DNA of 64,000 nt, taken from the NCBI GenBank assembly GCA_963785755.1, contig CAWAXG010000039.1, positions 533,910 through 597,909 on the forward strand, read 5' to 3'. The notes under the pieces were generated by a model, which was given only the letters and a program-made list of their open reading frames with translations, had not been told where the DNA came from and did not search any database. The first letter of the stretch is position 1. Each line of letters opens with the position of its first letter. Below are positions 20,999 to 30,514 of this stretch, one piece after another. This DNA comes from JACCXG01 sp963785755 (GTDB lineage: Bacteria > Acidobacteriota > Vicinamibacteria > Vicinamibacterales > 2-12-FULL-66-21). Position numbers and translations under genes: made by a program.

Positions 20999-21943
20999 AT
21001 GAAGATCGGCGTCGTCGGCTGCGGCATGGTCGGCTCGACTTCAGCCTACGCGCTCGTGATGAGCGGAGTCGGGCGGGAGATCGTGCTGGTGGACGTGAAC
21101 CACGCGCGCGCCGAGGCCGAGGCCAATGACATCTACCACGCAGTGCCGTTCGCGCATCCGTTGACGGTGCGTGCGGGGCGATACGCCGATCTCGACGGGG
21201 CGCAGGTGGTCGTCATCGCCGGCGGCGTGGCGCAGAAGCCTGACGAAACACGCCTGCAGCTGCTGCAGCGCAATGCCGACGTGTTCCGGGAGATCGTCCC
21301 ATCGGTGCTTCGCGTCGCGCCAGACACCATCCTGCTCGTCGTGACCAATCCAGTGGACCTCATGACGCATCTGGCGGCGCACTTCGCCGCCGAGTTCGGT
21401 GTGCCGCATACGCGTGTGCTGGGGTCGGGCACGACGCTGGACAGCGCGAGATTTCGCACGCTGCTGGGACGGCACTTCGAGGTGGATCCCCAGCACGTGC
21501 ATGCCTATGTGATCGGCGAGCACGGCGACTCGGAAGTGCTGGTCTGGTCGCAGGCGACGATCGCCGGGCTGACCCTGGACGAGTTCGTGACGGTTCGCGC
21601 CACGCCGCTCACCACGGACGACCGGCACGACATCGACCGGAACGTCCGCCGGGCGGCGTATCAGATCATCGCCGGGAAGGGCGCGACCTACTACGGTATC
21701 GGCAGCGCAGTGGCACGCATCGTCGATGTCCTGCTGCACGACCAGCGCGCCATCCTGACGATTTGTTCGCGCATCACCGGGGTGCCGGACTGCGAAGGCA
21801 TGACGCTGGCGTTGCCGCACCTCGTCGACGGCCATGGTGTGCGGGCGACGATTCCGCTGGCGCTCGATGCGACGGAGCGCGAAGGGCTGCGCCGGAGTGC
21901 GAATGTTTTGCGCGAGGCAGTGGGGGCGTTGACTGTTTCATGA
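20999..21943 (+). CDS. ldh: L-lactate dehydrogenase
   Basis: 314-residue NAD-dependent 2-hydroxyacid dehydrogenase of the LDH/MDH family that interconverts pyruvate and L-lactate. The N-terminus holds the nucleotide-binding MKIGVVGCGMVGS, and Asp in LVDVNHARAE favours NAD. The substrate loop reads AQKPDETRLQLL; Gln before KP with ETR is the lactate-type signature (malate enzymes carry Arg). GSGTTLDSARFR and the catalytic His in GEHGDSE follow. The gene is intact. ATG 20999 is chosen because the family starts at MKIG. It heads the plus-strand carbon block, 96 bases before glycogen phosphorylase. Confidence 0.86.
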   Translation: MKIGVVGCGMVGSTSAYALVMSGVGREIVLVDVNHARAEAEANDIYHAVPFAHPLTVRAGRYADLDGAQVVVIAGGVAQKPDETRLQLLQRNADVFREIVPSVLRVAPDTILLVVTNPVDLMTHLAAHFAAEFGVPHTRVLGSGTTLDSARFRTLLGRHFEVDPQHVHAYVIGEHGDSEVLVWSQATIAGLTLDEFVTVRATPLTTDDRHDIDRNVRRAAYQIIAGKGATYYGIGSAVARIVDVLLHDQRAILTICSRITGVPDCEGMTLALPHLVDGHGVRATIPLALDATEREGLRRSANVLREAVGALTVS

Positions 21944-22039
21944 GCTGACCGTCCCGGTGACGACAGGTCAATCCATGCCGATCCGCGTCCTGGCCGCGTA
22001 CGTGCGGGTTGGAACTGATTCGATGAAGAGAAAATACTG

Positions 22040-24505
22040 ATGGCGCGCTCCAATGCCCTCGATCGCTTCAACTGCGGACCGGTCTCGTTCTCCGGCACCA
22101 GCACCGCACTGTATGAACGGCATCTGACCTTCGATCAGGTGGTCCCGATCGCCGCCGCCACCGCGCGCGACAGGTTCGAAGCTGTCGCGCGCTCGGTTCG
22201 CGACCTCCTCTCGCAGCGCTGGATCAAGACAGAGCAGACATATCAGACCCGGAACGTGAAACGGGTCTACTACCTGTCGCTCGAGTTCCTGATGGGCCGC
22301 TCTCTGGCGAACAACATCACCAACCTGTTGCTCGAGCCGGTCTGGAACCAGTTCTGTGAGAAACACAAGATCGACCCGCTCGAGATCATCGAACAGGAGC
22401 CCGACGCCGGTCTCGGGAACGGCGGGCTGGGCCGGTTGGCCGCATGCTTCCTCGACTCGATGGCCACGCTCGGCATTCCGGGGATGGGTTCCGGGCTGCG
22501 CTACGAGTACGGCATCTTCAAGCAGACGGTGCGCGACGGGTGGCAGCACGAGCAGCCGGACCACTGGCTCGCCCGGCCCGATCCGTGGGAAGTCCCGCGG
22601 CCGGACCAGGCGGTCGAGGTACAGCTGGCCTGCTCGTTCGATATTCGCGCCGGAGCGTTGCGGCCCATCCAGGGCCGGCCATCGACGCTCATCGGGATCC
22701 CATACGACCGGCCGGTGGTCGGTTACGGCGGGCGGACCGTCAACACACTACGCCTCTGGACTGCCGCCACGCCGGACTATTTCGACTTCCAGCAGTTCAG
22801 CGGCGGCGACTTCATCGGCGCGCTGGCCGAGACGCTCACGGCTGAAACGCTGACGCGCGTGCTCTACCCGGACGACTCGACGGCCGAGGGCAAGGGGCTG
22901 CGCTTCCTGCAGCAGTACTTCCTGGTGGCCTGCACGATCGCCGACGCGATTCGGCGTTTCCGCGCCGCCGGCAATGACTGGTCGGTGCTGCCCGACAAAG
23001 TCGCGATGCAGTTGAACGACACGCACCCCGCGCTCGCGGTCCCGGAGCTGATGCGGGTCCTTCTCGACGACGCCGAGCTCGGATGGGACGAGGCATCGGA
23101 TCTCACGCAGCGCACCCTGGCGTACACGAACCACACGCTGCTGCCCGAAGCCCTCGAGAAATGGCCGTTGCCCTGGTTCGAGATGCTGCTGCCTCGCCAC
23201 CTCGAGATCATCTTCGAGCTCAACCGCCGTTTCCTGGACGACGCGCGCGCGCGTTTCCCCGGTGATGATGCACGAGCCTCACGCGTGAGCCTGATCGAGG
23301 AGGGCCAGCCGAGGAAGATCCGCATGGCCCACCTCGCCATCGTCGGTTCGCACAGCACCAACGGTGTGGCGGCGCTGCACTCGGATCTGCTCACGAAGTC
23401 CGTCGTGCCGGACTTTGCCGCGCTCTTCCCGGGCCGGTTCAACAACAAGACGAATGGCGTCACGCAACGGCGCTTCCTCCTGCTCGCGAATCCGCCGCTC
23501 GCCAGGGTGATCTCGGACGCGATCGGCGACGGCTGGATCGCCGATCTCGAGCAACTCCAGAAGCTCGAGCCGCTGGCCGAAGACAAGGCCTTCCGCAGCG
23601 CCGTTCGCCGAGCCAAGCGCGAGGCCAAGGTGCGGTTCGCCGGCTGGCTCAAGTCCGCTACCGGGCAGGTGGTCGATCCCGAGGCGATCTTCGACAGCCA
23701 CATCAAGCGCATTCACGAGTACAAGCGGCAGCTCCTGAACGCGCTCCATATCGTCGTGCTCTACAACCGCCTGCGCGAAGACCCGGCGCGCGACGTGCTG
23801 CCGCGCACGTTCTTCTTCGCCGGCAAGGCGGCGCCGGCGTACCACTTCGCCAAGCTGGTCGTCAAGTTCATCAACAACCTCGGTGCGACGATCGACGGCG
23901 ATCCAGCGACGAAGGGACGCCTGAAGGTCGTCTTCGTGCCCGACTACAGCGTCTCGATCGCCGAGCGGCTGATTCCCGCGAGCGACGTGTCGGAGCAGAT
24001 TTCGACGGCCGGATACGAAGCGAGCGGCACCGGCAACATGAAGCTGATGATGAACGGCGCGCTGACCATCGGCACCCGCGATGGCGCGACCATCGAGATG
24101 GCCGCCGCGGCGGGCGAGGAGAACTTCTTCCTGTTCGGTCTGAGCGCCGAAGAGGTCGCGAACAGCCGCGGCTGGTACAACCCCATGTGGCATTACGACA
24201 ACGAACCCGAGTCCGGCGCGGCCCTCGACCTCATTGCCAGTGACCACTTCAGCCGGAACGAGCCCGGCGTGTTCGGGCCCATACTCGAAGTCCTCATCCG
24301 CAGGGGCGACCATTACCTGCACCTTGCCGACCTCAGGAGCTACAGCGAGGCGCACGCGCGGCTGGGCGAGCTGTATGCGGACCAGGAGAACTGGTCCCGC
24401 AAGGCCGTGCTCAACATCGCGGCGTCGCGGAGCTTCTCGAGCGACCGGACCATCACCGATTACGCGAGGGACATCTGGCGCGCCGAGCCGTGCCAGGTGG
24501 ACTGA
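22040..24505 (+). CDS. glgP: Glycogen phosphorylase
   Basis: 821-residue pyridoxal-phosphate enzyme that releases glucose 1-phosphate from alpha-1,4-glucan chains. The gene is intact and of normal length. Motifs include YYLSLEFLMGRSLANN near the N-terminus, the EPDAGLGNGGLGRLAACFLDS block, FNNKTNGVTQRRF and the cofactor-lysine site GTGNMKLMMNG. The bacterial form seen here lacks an obvious N-terminal phosphorylation extension. It works with the debranching enzyme two genes downstream and feeds the phosphofructokinase/aldolase route. The stop of a five-codon frame (22023-22040) touches its ATG, probably by chance. Confidence 0.93.
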   Translation: MARSNALDRFNCGPVSFSGTSTALYERHLTFDQVVPIAAATARDRFEAVARSVRDLLSQRWIKTEQTYQTRNVKRVYYLSLEFLMGRSLANNITNLLLEPVWNQFCEKHKIDPLEIIEQEPDAGLGNGGLGRLAACFLDSMATLGIPGMGSGLRYEYGIFKQTVRDGWQHEQPDHWLARPDPWEVPRPDQAVEVQLACSFDIRAGALRPIQGRPSTLIGIPYDRPVVGYGGRTVNTLRLWTAATPDYFDFQQFSGGDFIGALAETLTAETLTRVLYPDDSTAEGKGLRFLQQYFLVACTIADAIRRFRAAGNDWSVLPDKVAMQLNDTHPALAVPELMRVLLDDAELGWDEASDLTQRTLAYTNHTLLPEALEKWPLPWFEMLLPRHLEIIFELNRRFLDDARARFPGDDARASRVSLIEEGQPRKIRMAHLAIVGSHSTNGVAALHSDLLTKSVVPDFAALFPGRFNNKTNGVTQRRFLLLANPPLARVISDAIGDGWIADLEQLQKLEPLAEDKAFRSAVRRAKREAKVRFAGWLKSATGQVVDPEAIFDSHIKRIHEYKRQLLNALHIVVLYNRLREDPARDVLPRTFFFAGKAAPAYHFAKLVVKFINNLGATIDGDPATKGRLKVVFVPDYSVSIAERLIPASDVSEQISTAGYEASGTGNMKLMMNGALTIGTRDGATIEMAAAAGEENFFLFGLSAEEVANSRGWYNPMWHYDNEPESGAALDLIASDHFSRNEPGVFGPILEVLIRRGDHYLHLADLRSYSEAHARLGELYADQENWSRKAVLNIAASRSFSSDRTITDYARDIWRAEPCQVD

Positions 24506-24574
24506 GCCCGGCGCACGCCGGCGGCGCGCTCTCCCCCTGGAGTGGGGCCACGCATCTTTTGAAAGGGATAAGTC

Positions 24575-25570
24575 ATGGCTAGGATCGCGATTCATGGGTT
24601 CGGCCGCATCGGGCGGTCGTTGATGAGGGTGGCACTCACGGACAAGCTGTTCGTCCCGGTGTCGATCTCCGACATCAAGGATGTCCCGACCCTGGCGGCC
24701 CTTTTCGAGGTCGACTCGAACTACGGACGCTGGCCGGAGGAAGTCGCGACGAAAGGCAGCGCTTTCCTCGTCGGCGGCCGCGAGATCCCCTACTTCGACT
24801 CGATGAAGGCGCTGCCGGACTGGAAGGCCCTCGACGTCGATCTGGTGATCGACTGTACCGGGCGGGCGTCCACGCGTTCAGGCGCCCAGGCCCATCTCGA
24901 TGCCGGCGCCAGGCGCGTCCTGGTGAGCGCGCCGAGCAAGACGCGGGAAGACTGCGACGCGGTCATACTGCCTGGCATCAACCTCGACACGTTCGACGCC
25001 GCCAGGCACAAGATCATCAGCCTGGCGAGCTGCACGACCAACGCGCTGGCCCCCGTGGTCAAGGTGGTGATCGAGAACTTCGGCATCCGGTACGGCCTGT
25101 TCTCGACCGTCCATGCCTACACCAACACCCAGGCGCTGACTGACCAGCCGATGAAGGATCGCCGCGACTCGTGGGCCGCGACCGAGAACATCATCCCTTC
25201 TTCATCAGGCGCCGCGCGCGCGCTCGCCTTCATCTGGAAGGACCTCAAGATCTCGGGCAAGGCCTACCGCGTCCCCACGCGCACCGGCAGCATCGCCGAG
25301 CTCAACCTGCTCACCGAGCGTCCCGTGACGGTCGACCAGGTCAACGACGCGTTTCGCAAAGCGGCCGCGACGCCGCCCTTGAAGGGGGTCATGGCCGTGC
25401 TCGAAGACGAGTGGGCGTCCTCCCGCATCGTCGGCGATCCGCATTCCTCGATCGTGGATCTGCCGCTGACGGCGATTCAGGGCGATCTGCTCTCCGTTGC
25501 AGCCTGGTACGACAACGAGATGGGGTACTCGACCCGCCTCGCCGAAACCGCGGCGCGTGTCGCCGCCTGA
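24575..25570 (+). CDS. gap: Glyceraldehyde-3-phosphate dehydrogenase
   Basis: 331-residue enzyme oxidising glyceraldehyde 3-phosphate to 1,3-bisphosphoglycerate with NAD(P). The N-terminal nucleotide fold reads ARIAIHGFGRIGRSLMR. The catalytic cysteine is Cys153 in SLASCTTNALAPV, and the C-terminal WYDNEMGYSTRL is typical. The S-loop differs from the common glycolytic form (VDSNYGRW where YDSTHGRF is usual), so it may be a GapB-like or otherwise divergent paralogue. GAAAGGGA lies 8 bases upstream of ATG 24575. Intact. The debranching gene starts 13 bases after its stop, suggesting co-transcription. Confidence 0.9.
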   Translation: MARIAIHGFGRIGRSLMRVALTDKLFVPVSISDIKDVPTLAALFEVDSNYGRWPEEVATKGSAFLVGGREIPYFDSMKALPDWKALDVDLVIDCTGRASTRSGAQAHLDAGARRVLVSAPSKTREDCDAVILPGINLDTFDAARHKIISLASCTTNALAPVVKVVIENFGIRYGLFSTVHAYTNTQALTDQPMKDRRDSWAATENIIPSSSGAARALAFIWKDLKISGKAYRVPTRTGSIAELNLLTERPVTVDQVNDAFRKAAATPPLKGVMAVLEDEWASSRIVGDPHSSIVDLPLTAIQGDLLSVAAWYDNEMGYSTRLAETAARVAA

Positions 25571-25583
25571 TCGACCGCACGGC

Positions 25584-27651
25584 ATGACAACCGCGACGGG
25601 GCCAGGCTCATCACGCCGGAATTCTGCCGGGAGTCCCTCGCCGTTCGGGGTCCGGTTCGTGGCGGCGGAGGATTCGTTCAATTTCGCCCTCTACTCGAAG
25701 CACGCCACCGGCGTCACCCTCTTGTGCTACCGGGAGGAGGACCCGGCCACACCGATCTTTGAATGCCGTTTCCATCATCCGGCGCACAAGACCGGGAACG
25801 TCTGGCACCGCCGCATCCCGGCGGACGAGCTTCGCGGCGCCACGCTTTACGCCTACCGGGTCGAAGGGCCGCACGAACCCGAGCACGGGCACAGGTTCGA
25901 TCCGCAGAAAGTCCTGCTCGATCCCTATGCGCCGTCGGTGTTCTTTCCCCCTGACTTCAGCCGCGACGCGTGCTCTGGGCCGGGCCGCACTGACGGACGC
26001 GCGCCGCTCGGCCGTCTGCCGGGCAAGACGTCCGCGGTCCTTCCGACCGAGCCGGCTCCGCGATACACCAGTCAGGACGCCATCGTTTACGAACTCCACG
26101 TCAAGGGATTCACCGCTCGGGCAAACTCCGGGGTCACCCCCGCGAAGCGCGGCACGTTCGCCGGCTTGACCGAGAAGATCCCGTACCTCGAGGAGCTCGG
26201 TGTCACGGTCGTCGAGCTTCTGCCGATCCATCAGTTCGATCCGCAGGAGGGCAATTACTGGGGCTACATGACGCTGCATTTCTTCTCGCCCCATCAGTCG
26301 TACGCGCACGGCGAGGCCTTTCAGGAATTCCGCGAGATGGTGCAGGCGTTCCACGCGGCGGGCATCGAGGTGTGGCTGGATGTCGTGTACAACCACACGG
26401 CCGAAGCCGACGAAACCGGACCGACCTACAGCTACCGTGGCGTGGACAACAACAGTTACTACCTGCTCACGCCCGATCGACGCCAGTACGTCAACGACAC
26501 CGGCTGCGGGAACACGCTGCGTACGGGCCATCCCGGCGCGCGTGTCCTCGTGCTCGAGAGTGTCCGCTTCTGGGCCCGCGTCGCTGGGCGTGGATGGTTT
26601 TCGCTTCGACCTGGCCTCGATCTTTTCACGTGCGGCTGACGGCACGATGAACGTTCATGAAGCCCCCCTGGTGTCGGAGCTCAGCCTGCTCGCGCGCCTG
26701 CACGACGTGCGGCTCGTGGCGGAGGCCTGGGACATCGCGAGCTATCAACTCGGTCAAGGGTTCCCCGGCATCGGGTGGCTGCAGTGGAACGGCAAGTTTC
26801 GCGACGACGTGCGGTCGTTCGTGCGCGGCGAGCCGGGCAAGGTCGGCGCCCTGATGCAGCGGCTCTATGGCAGCGACGATCTGTTTCCGGATGGCCTCCA
26901 TGAGACGCGCCGCCCGCATCAGAGCATCAACTTCATTACCGCGCACGACGGGTTCTGCCTCTACGACCTGGTGGCCTACGACCGCAAGCACAATGAGGCC
27001 AACGGCCACGCCAACACGGACGGCACCGACGACAACCGGAGCTGGAACTGCGGCGCCGAGGGGGACGCCGACGCATCGGAAGCCGTGCTGGCATTGCGGC
27101 GGCAGCAGGCGAAGAACTTCTGCGCGCTGATGATGCTCGCCAACGGTCTGCCGATGATCACGGCCGGCGACGAGTTCCTGAACACGCAGCGCGGCAACAA
27201 CAATCCCTACAACCAGGACAACGAGATCACCTGGCTCGACTGGGCGCGGCTGGACGCCAATCGCGACGTCTTTCGTTTCTTCAAGCTGATGATCGCGTTT
27301 CGCAAGTCGCACGCGTGCATCGGCCGGCCCATCTTCTGGCGTGAAGACGTCTCGTGGCATGGCCCTGACGGCCCGGTCGATCTCGGGTACGAGTCGCGAT
27401 GCCTCGCCTACAGGCTTCGCGGCGCGCCGGTCGGCGATGATGATCTGTACGTGATGATCAACGGGCACTGGGAAGATCGCAGCTTCACGGTGCCCGCGGA
27501 ACAGCGTTCCGGCTGGCGGCGCGTCGTCGATACGGCGCGGCCCAGCCCCGAAGACATCGTTGAACCGGGACACGAGCCCACACTGGTGACGGCGAGCTAC
27601 CTGGTGAGTGCGCGTTCTGTTGTCGTGCTGCGGCGCGAGCAGGATGCCTAG
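25584..27651 (+). CDS. glgX: Glycogen debranching enzyme GlgX, one frameshift
   Basis: GH13 isoamylase-type enzyme that removes alpha-1,6 branches left by phosphorylase. N-terminal CBM48-like domain (PFGVRFVAAEDSFNFALYSK), then a (beta/alpha)8 catalytic domain with DVVYNHTAE, nucleophile region GVDGFRFDLAS, general acid region LVAEAWD and third carboxylate in FITAHDGF. The frame changes near 26575, immediately before GVDGFRFD, probably a single-base error because both sides are well conserved. Length is about 689 residues, as expected. Its start lies 13 bases after the GAPDH stop, and it closes the carbon-storage block. Confidence 0.88.
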
Positions 27652-27721
27652 GCCGCCAGTCTGAGGCAGGCTGAAGTGGGGGAAGGACGGCTACTTCTTC
27701 ATTGTCGCCAGCCGGATCTCA

Positions 27722-30364
27722 TCACTTGCCGACTGTCCTCGCCAGTTCCGGCAGCCAGTTGAGGATCACGTCGAGGCGCGTCGGACGCGACTCGGGTTCG
27801 GCGCGGATGAAGAGGAACCGCTGACCGTCGGCCGAGACGTCGAAGTCGTGGAAGTACCCGGGCTCGAATGCGGACACGTCCATCAGCTTCTTCCGATCGC
27901 TGAACACGAGTGAGCCGGTCGATTGGACCTGCACGCTCATCAGGTCGTCACCGGCGCGATAAAAGAGCTCGTGGCCGTCGCGCGACCACACCGGCCCGGT
28001 GCCGCCATCAATCGAGACCGTCACGCGGTCGCGCTTTCCGGACAGTGGAATCACGTACACCTCGCTGCGGCCGGATTCATCCGAGGTGTAGGCGACGTAC
28101 GTGCCGTCGGCTGACACCGCGGCGGCGCCTTCGTTGTAGGGCGTGACGACGAGCGGTGTCGTCCGGCCATCGGGTGAAAGGACCCACAGATCGGATCCGG
28201 TTACCGGATGGCGTTCGAGAAACACCACCGCTCCATCCGGCGTTACGGCCATCGCGTGTTGTGCGAATGGCCGTTTCAGAATCGGCGTGGGCTCGGCGCG
28301 CCCGCCGGCCCCGACCGTGTAGAGCTCCCAGTCGCCGGTCGCGCTGGTGCTCACCACGATTCGCTCGTCGCCCGGCAGCCACGCTCCGTGCCACGCGGAC
28401 ACATCCGCAAGGATTCGCGTACGGACGCCGGTGGCCAGGTCCAGCGTCCATTGCGCACTCTTTCCGCTGTAGACGACCCGCCGGCCGTCGCGCGATACGG
28501 TTCCCTGATCGATTTGATCCGGCTCACCTGGCAACTGGCTGATCTGACCCTGACGATCGACCCACACCAGATGCCGCCTGGCCGGACTCCCTGGCGCGTA
28601 GATGGCTGTGCCGGTCGCCGACGCGTGGAACCACCGGTGTTGGGCGCCGGGTGCATAGAAGACGTTGTCGAGCACCGCGGTTTCAGGACTGACCGTCATC
28701 GTGGAATCTGGCGTCCATCGCGCGGCTTTCATGCTGGCGGTGCTGTCACCCGCAAGCATGTAGCCGCCCTCGACATACGTGGCGAAGCTGAGGTTGCGAG
28801 TGTCGATGTTGGCGTTCGACCGGCGTGGCGAGACATCGCTCCACGTGTCTGTCTTCCCTCCCCGGGGCGACAGCCTCGCCGTGAAAAACTCCTGGCCCCA
28901 GAACTTGAAGAGCACGTCCGCCGTGCCGGCGAGGCGCTGCGGGAACGTGTGCGCGTATCCCTTTGCCGCTCCGTCGGGCTCGGTCAACTGCTCGGCGACG
29001 CCGCCGTCGGCCGGTACCCGCCAGAGGCCAGAGTTCAAATTGGGAACGAAGACAATTTGCCCGTCCTCGAGCCATGTGCCACCCCACGGCGTCTGCGCGG
29101 GCGCGATGACACTCGCGGCGCCGCCTGCGACAGGGGCGCGCCAGAGTTTGCCGCCTGCGAAGAACGCGATGAACCGGCCATCGGGTGAGAAAAACGGATA
29201 GAGCGCCCCGCTGCTCGAATCCACGGCGCGAGTGGTCACCGCGTCAAGCCTTCGCAAGTAAAGACGCGACGTCGTCCGCGTCCGTCCGGCCGCGTACGCG
29301 ATGGTCTGGCCATCGGGAGCGATCGCCGGCGCGGTTGTCACTTGTTCGCCGGGCGGCAGCGCGACCGACAGTCGCACGAGAGGCGCGTTGTTCCGCGGTG
29401 CGCTGAACCGGCCGGCCGCGCCCGCGATCGCGGCAACGGCAACGAGCGCGATCGCGATGGGCCACAGCCGGCGTGGCGGTGACGCCGCCGCCGGAGAGGC
29501 GACGGACATCGGCGCGTCCTGGCCCTCGAGGATCAGCCGCGCCTCGCCGATGTCGCGGAGGCGCCGCTTGGGATCCTTCACGAGGCAGCGTTCGATGAGG
29601 CGCCGCACGGCGGGGGGCGTCGCGGCGGGAAGCGCGGACAGATCCGGATCCCGGGTGAGCACCGCCGCGAGGACGTCGGAAACTTCGCCGCCGTCGAACG
29701 CGCGGCGTCCTGTGAGCATCTCGTACAGAACTATGCCGAATGCCCAGATGTCGGCGCGCCGATCGACGGCCTTGCCGCGCGCCTGTTCCGGCGCCATGTA
29801 CGCGGCCGTGCCGATGATCGTGCCCAACTGCGTCGCGCGCGCGGTGAGCGTGGGGGAGTTCCTCGCATCCGGATCTGACGCGCCGTCCGGGTCCGTCGCT
29901 TTCGCCAGGCCGAAATCGAGGACCTTCACGGTGCCGTCGGGCCGCACCTTGATGTTGGCGGGCTTCAAATCGCGATGGACGATGCCCTGCTCGTGCGCCG
30001 TCTCGAGCGCCTCGGCGATCTGTCTCGCGATCGCGAGCGCCTCGGCGGGCAGCATCGGTCCGCGCGCGATCGTGACCGAGAGATCCTCGCCGGCGACGAG
30101 CTCCATCACGAGCGCTCCGCCGCCCGCGAGCTCCTCGATGCCGTAGATCGCGGCGATGTTGGGATGATTCAGTGCGGCGAGCGTGTGTGCTTCGCGCGTG
30201 AACCGGGCCAGCCGCTCCGCGTCGCGAGCGAACAGCTGCGGCAGGACTTTGATCGCGACGTCGCGATTGAGCCTGGTGTCGCGCGCGCGATACACCTCGC
30301 CCATTCCGCCTTCGCCAAGCTTCTCCAGGACGCGGTAGGAACCGATGGTTTTCTCGAGAGTCAT
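27722..30364 (-). CDS. Ser/Thr protein kinase with TolB/WD40-like propeller (intact)
   Basis: The one fully intact kinase-propeller here, 880 residues. Kinase domain 1-270: P-loop GEGGMGEV at 17-24, Lys39 in VAIKV, HRD at 130-132, DFG at 150-152, GTAAYMAPEQARG in the activation loop and DIWAFGIVLYEML. A membrane helix lies near 300 (LWPIAIALVAVAAIAGAAG). The outside part is a TolB/PD40 propeller with SPDGRF, SRDGRR, SPDGRT and SADGTY blades, ending RLDVILNWLPEL. It probably senses an unknown ligand outside and phosphorylates cytoplasmic targets. It runs toward the debranching gene with a 70-base gap. It serves as the reference for the broken copies in the window. Confidence 0.92.
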   Translation of the reverse strand: MTLEKTIGSYRVLEKLGEGGMGEVYRARDTRLNRDVAIKVLPQLFARDAERLARFTREAHTLAALNHPNIAAIYGIEELAGGGALVMELVAGEDLSVTIARGPMLPAEALAIARQIAEALETAHEQGIVHRDLKPANIKVRPDGTVKVLDFGLAKATDPDGASDPDARNSPTLTARATQLGTIIGTAAYMAPEQARGKAVDRRADIWAFGIVLYEMLTGRRAFDGGEVSDVLAAVLTRDPDLSALPAATPPAVRRLIERCLVKDPKRRLRDIGEARLILEGQDAPMSVASPAAASPPRRLWPIAIALVAVAAIAGAAGRFSAPRNNAPLVRLSVALPPGEQVTTAPAIAPDGQTIAYAAGRTRTTSRLYLRRLDAVTTRAVDSSSGALYPFFSPDGRFIAFFAGGKLWRAPVAGGAASVIAPAQTPWGGTWLEDGQIVFVPNLNSGLWRVPADGGVAEQLTEPDGAAKGYAHTFPQRLAGTADVLFKFWGQEFFTARLSPRGGKTDTWSDVSPRRSNANIDTRNLSFATYVEGGYMLAGDSTASMKAARWTPDSTMTVSPETAVLDNVFYAPGAQHRWFHASATGTAIYAPGSPARRHLVWVDRQGQISQLPGEPDQIDQGTVSRDGRRVVYSGKSAQWTLDLATGVRTRILADVSAWHGAWLPGDERIVVSTSATGDWELYTVGAGGRAEPTPILKRPFAQHAMAVTPDGAVVFLERHPVTGSDLWVLSPDGRTTPLVVTPYNEGAAAVSADGTYVAYTSDESGRSEVYVIPLSGKRDRVTVSIDGGTGPVWSRDGHELFYRAGDDLMSVQVQSTGSLVFSDRKKLMDVSAFEPGYFHDFDVSADGQRFLFIRAEPESRPTRLDVILNWLPELARTVGK

Positions 30365-30514
30365 CGCGTCCGTTGCTTGGCTTCGGCGAGACTCGCCGTA
30401 GTTCGCGCTCCGTCAGTGGGCGCGAACGGAGGCGGTCCACCGGCCCCGATGGCGGCTGATATTTCGTACTGGCCGATGCGCACTCCAGGCGTCAGCGACA
30501 AGGGGAATCGGCCT

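Noticed and set aside
22023..22040. Five-codon frame (MKRKY) whose stop overlaps the glgP start
   Set aside because: Too short and without its own ribosome binding site; the overlap is likely chance, though it could weakly couple translation.
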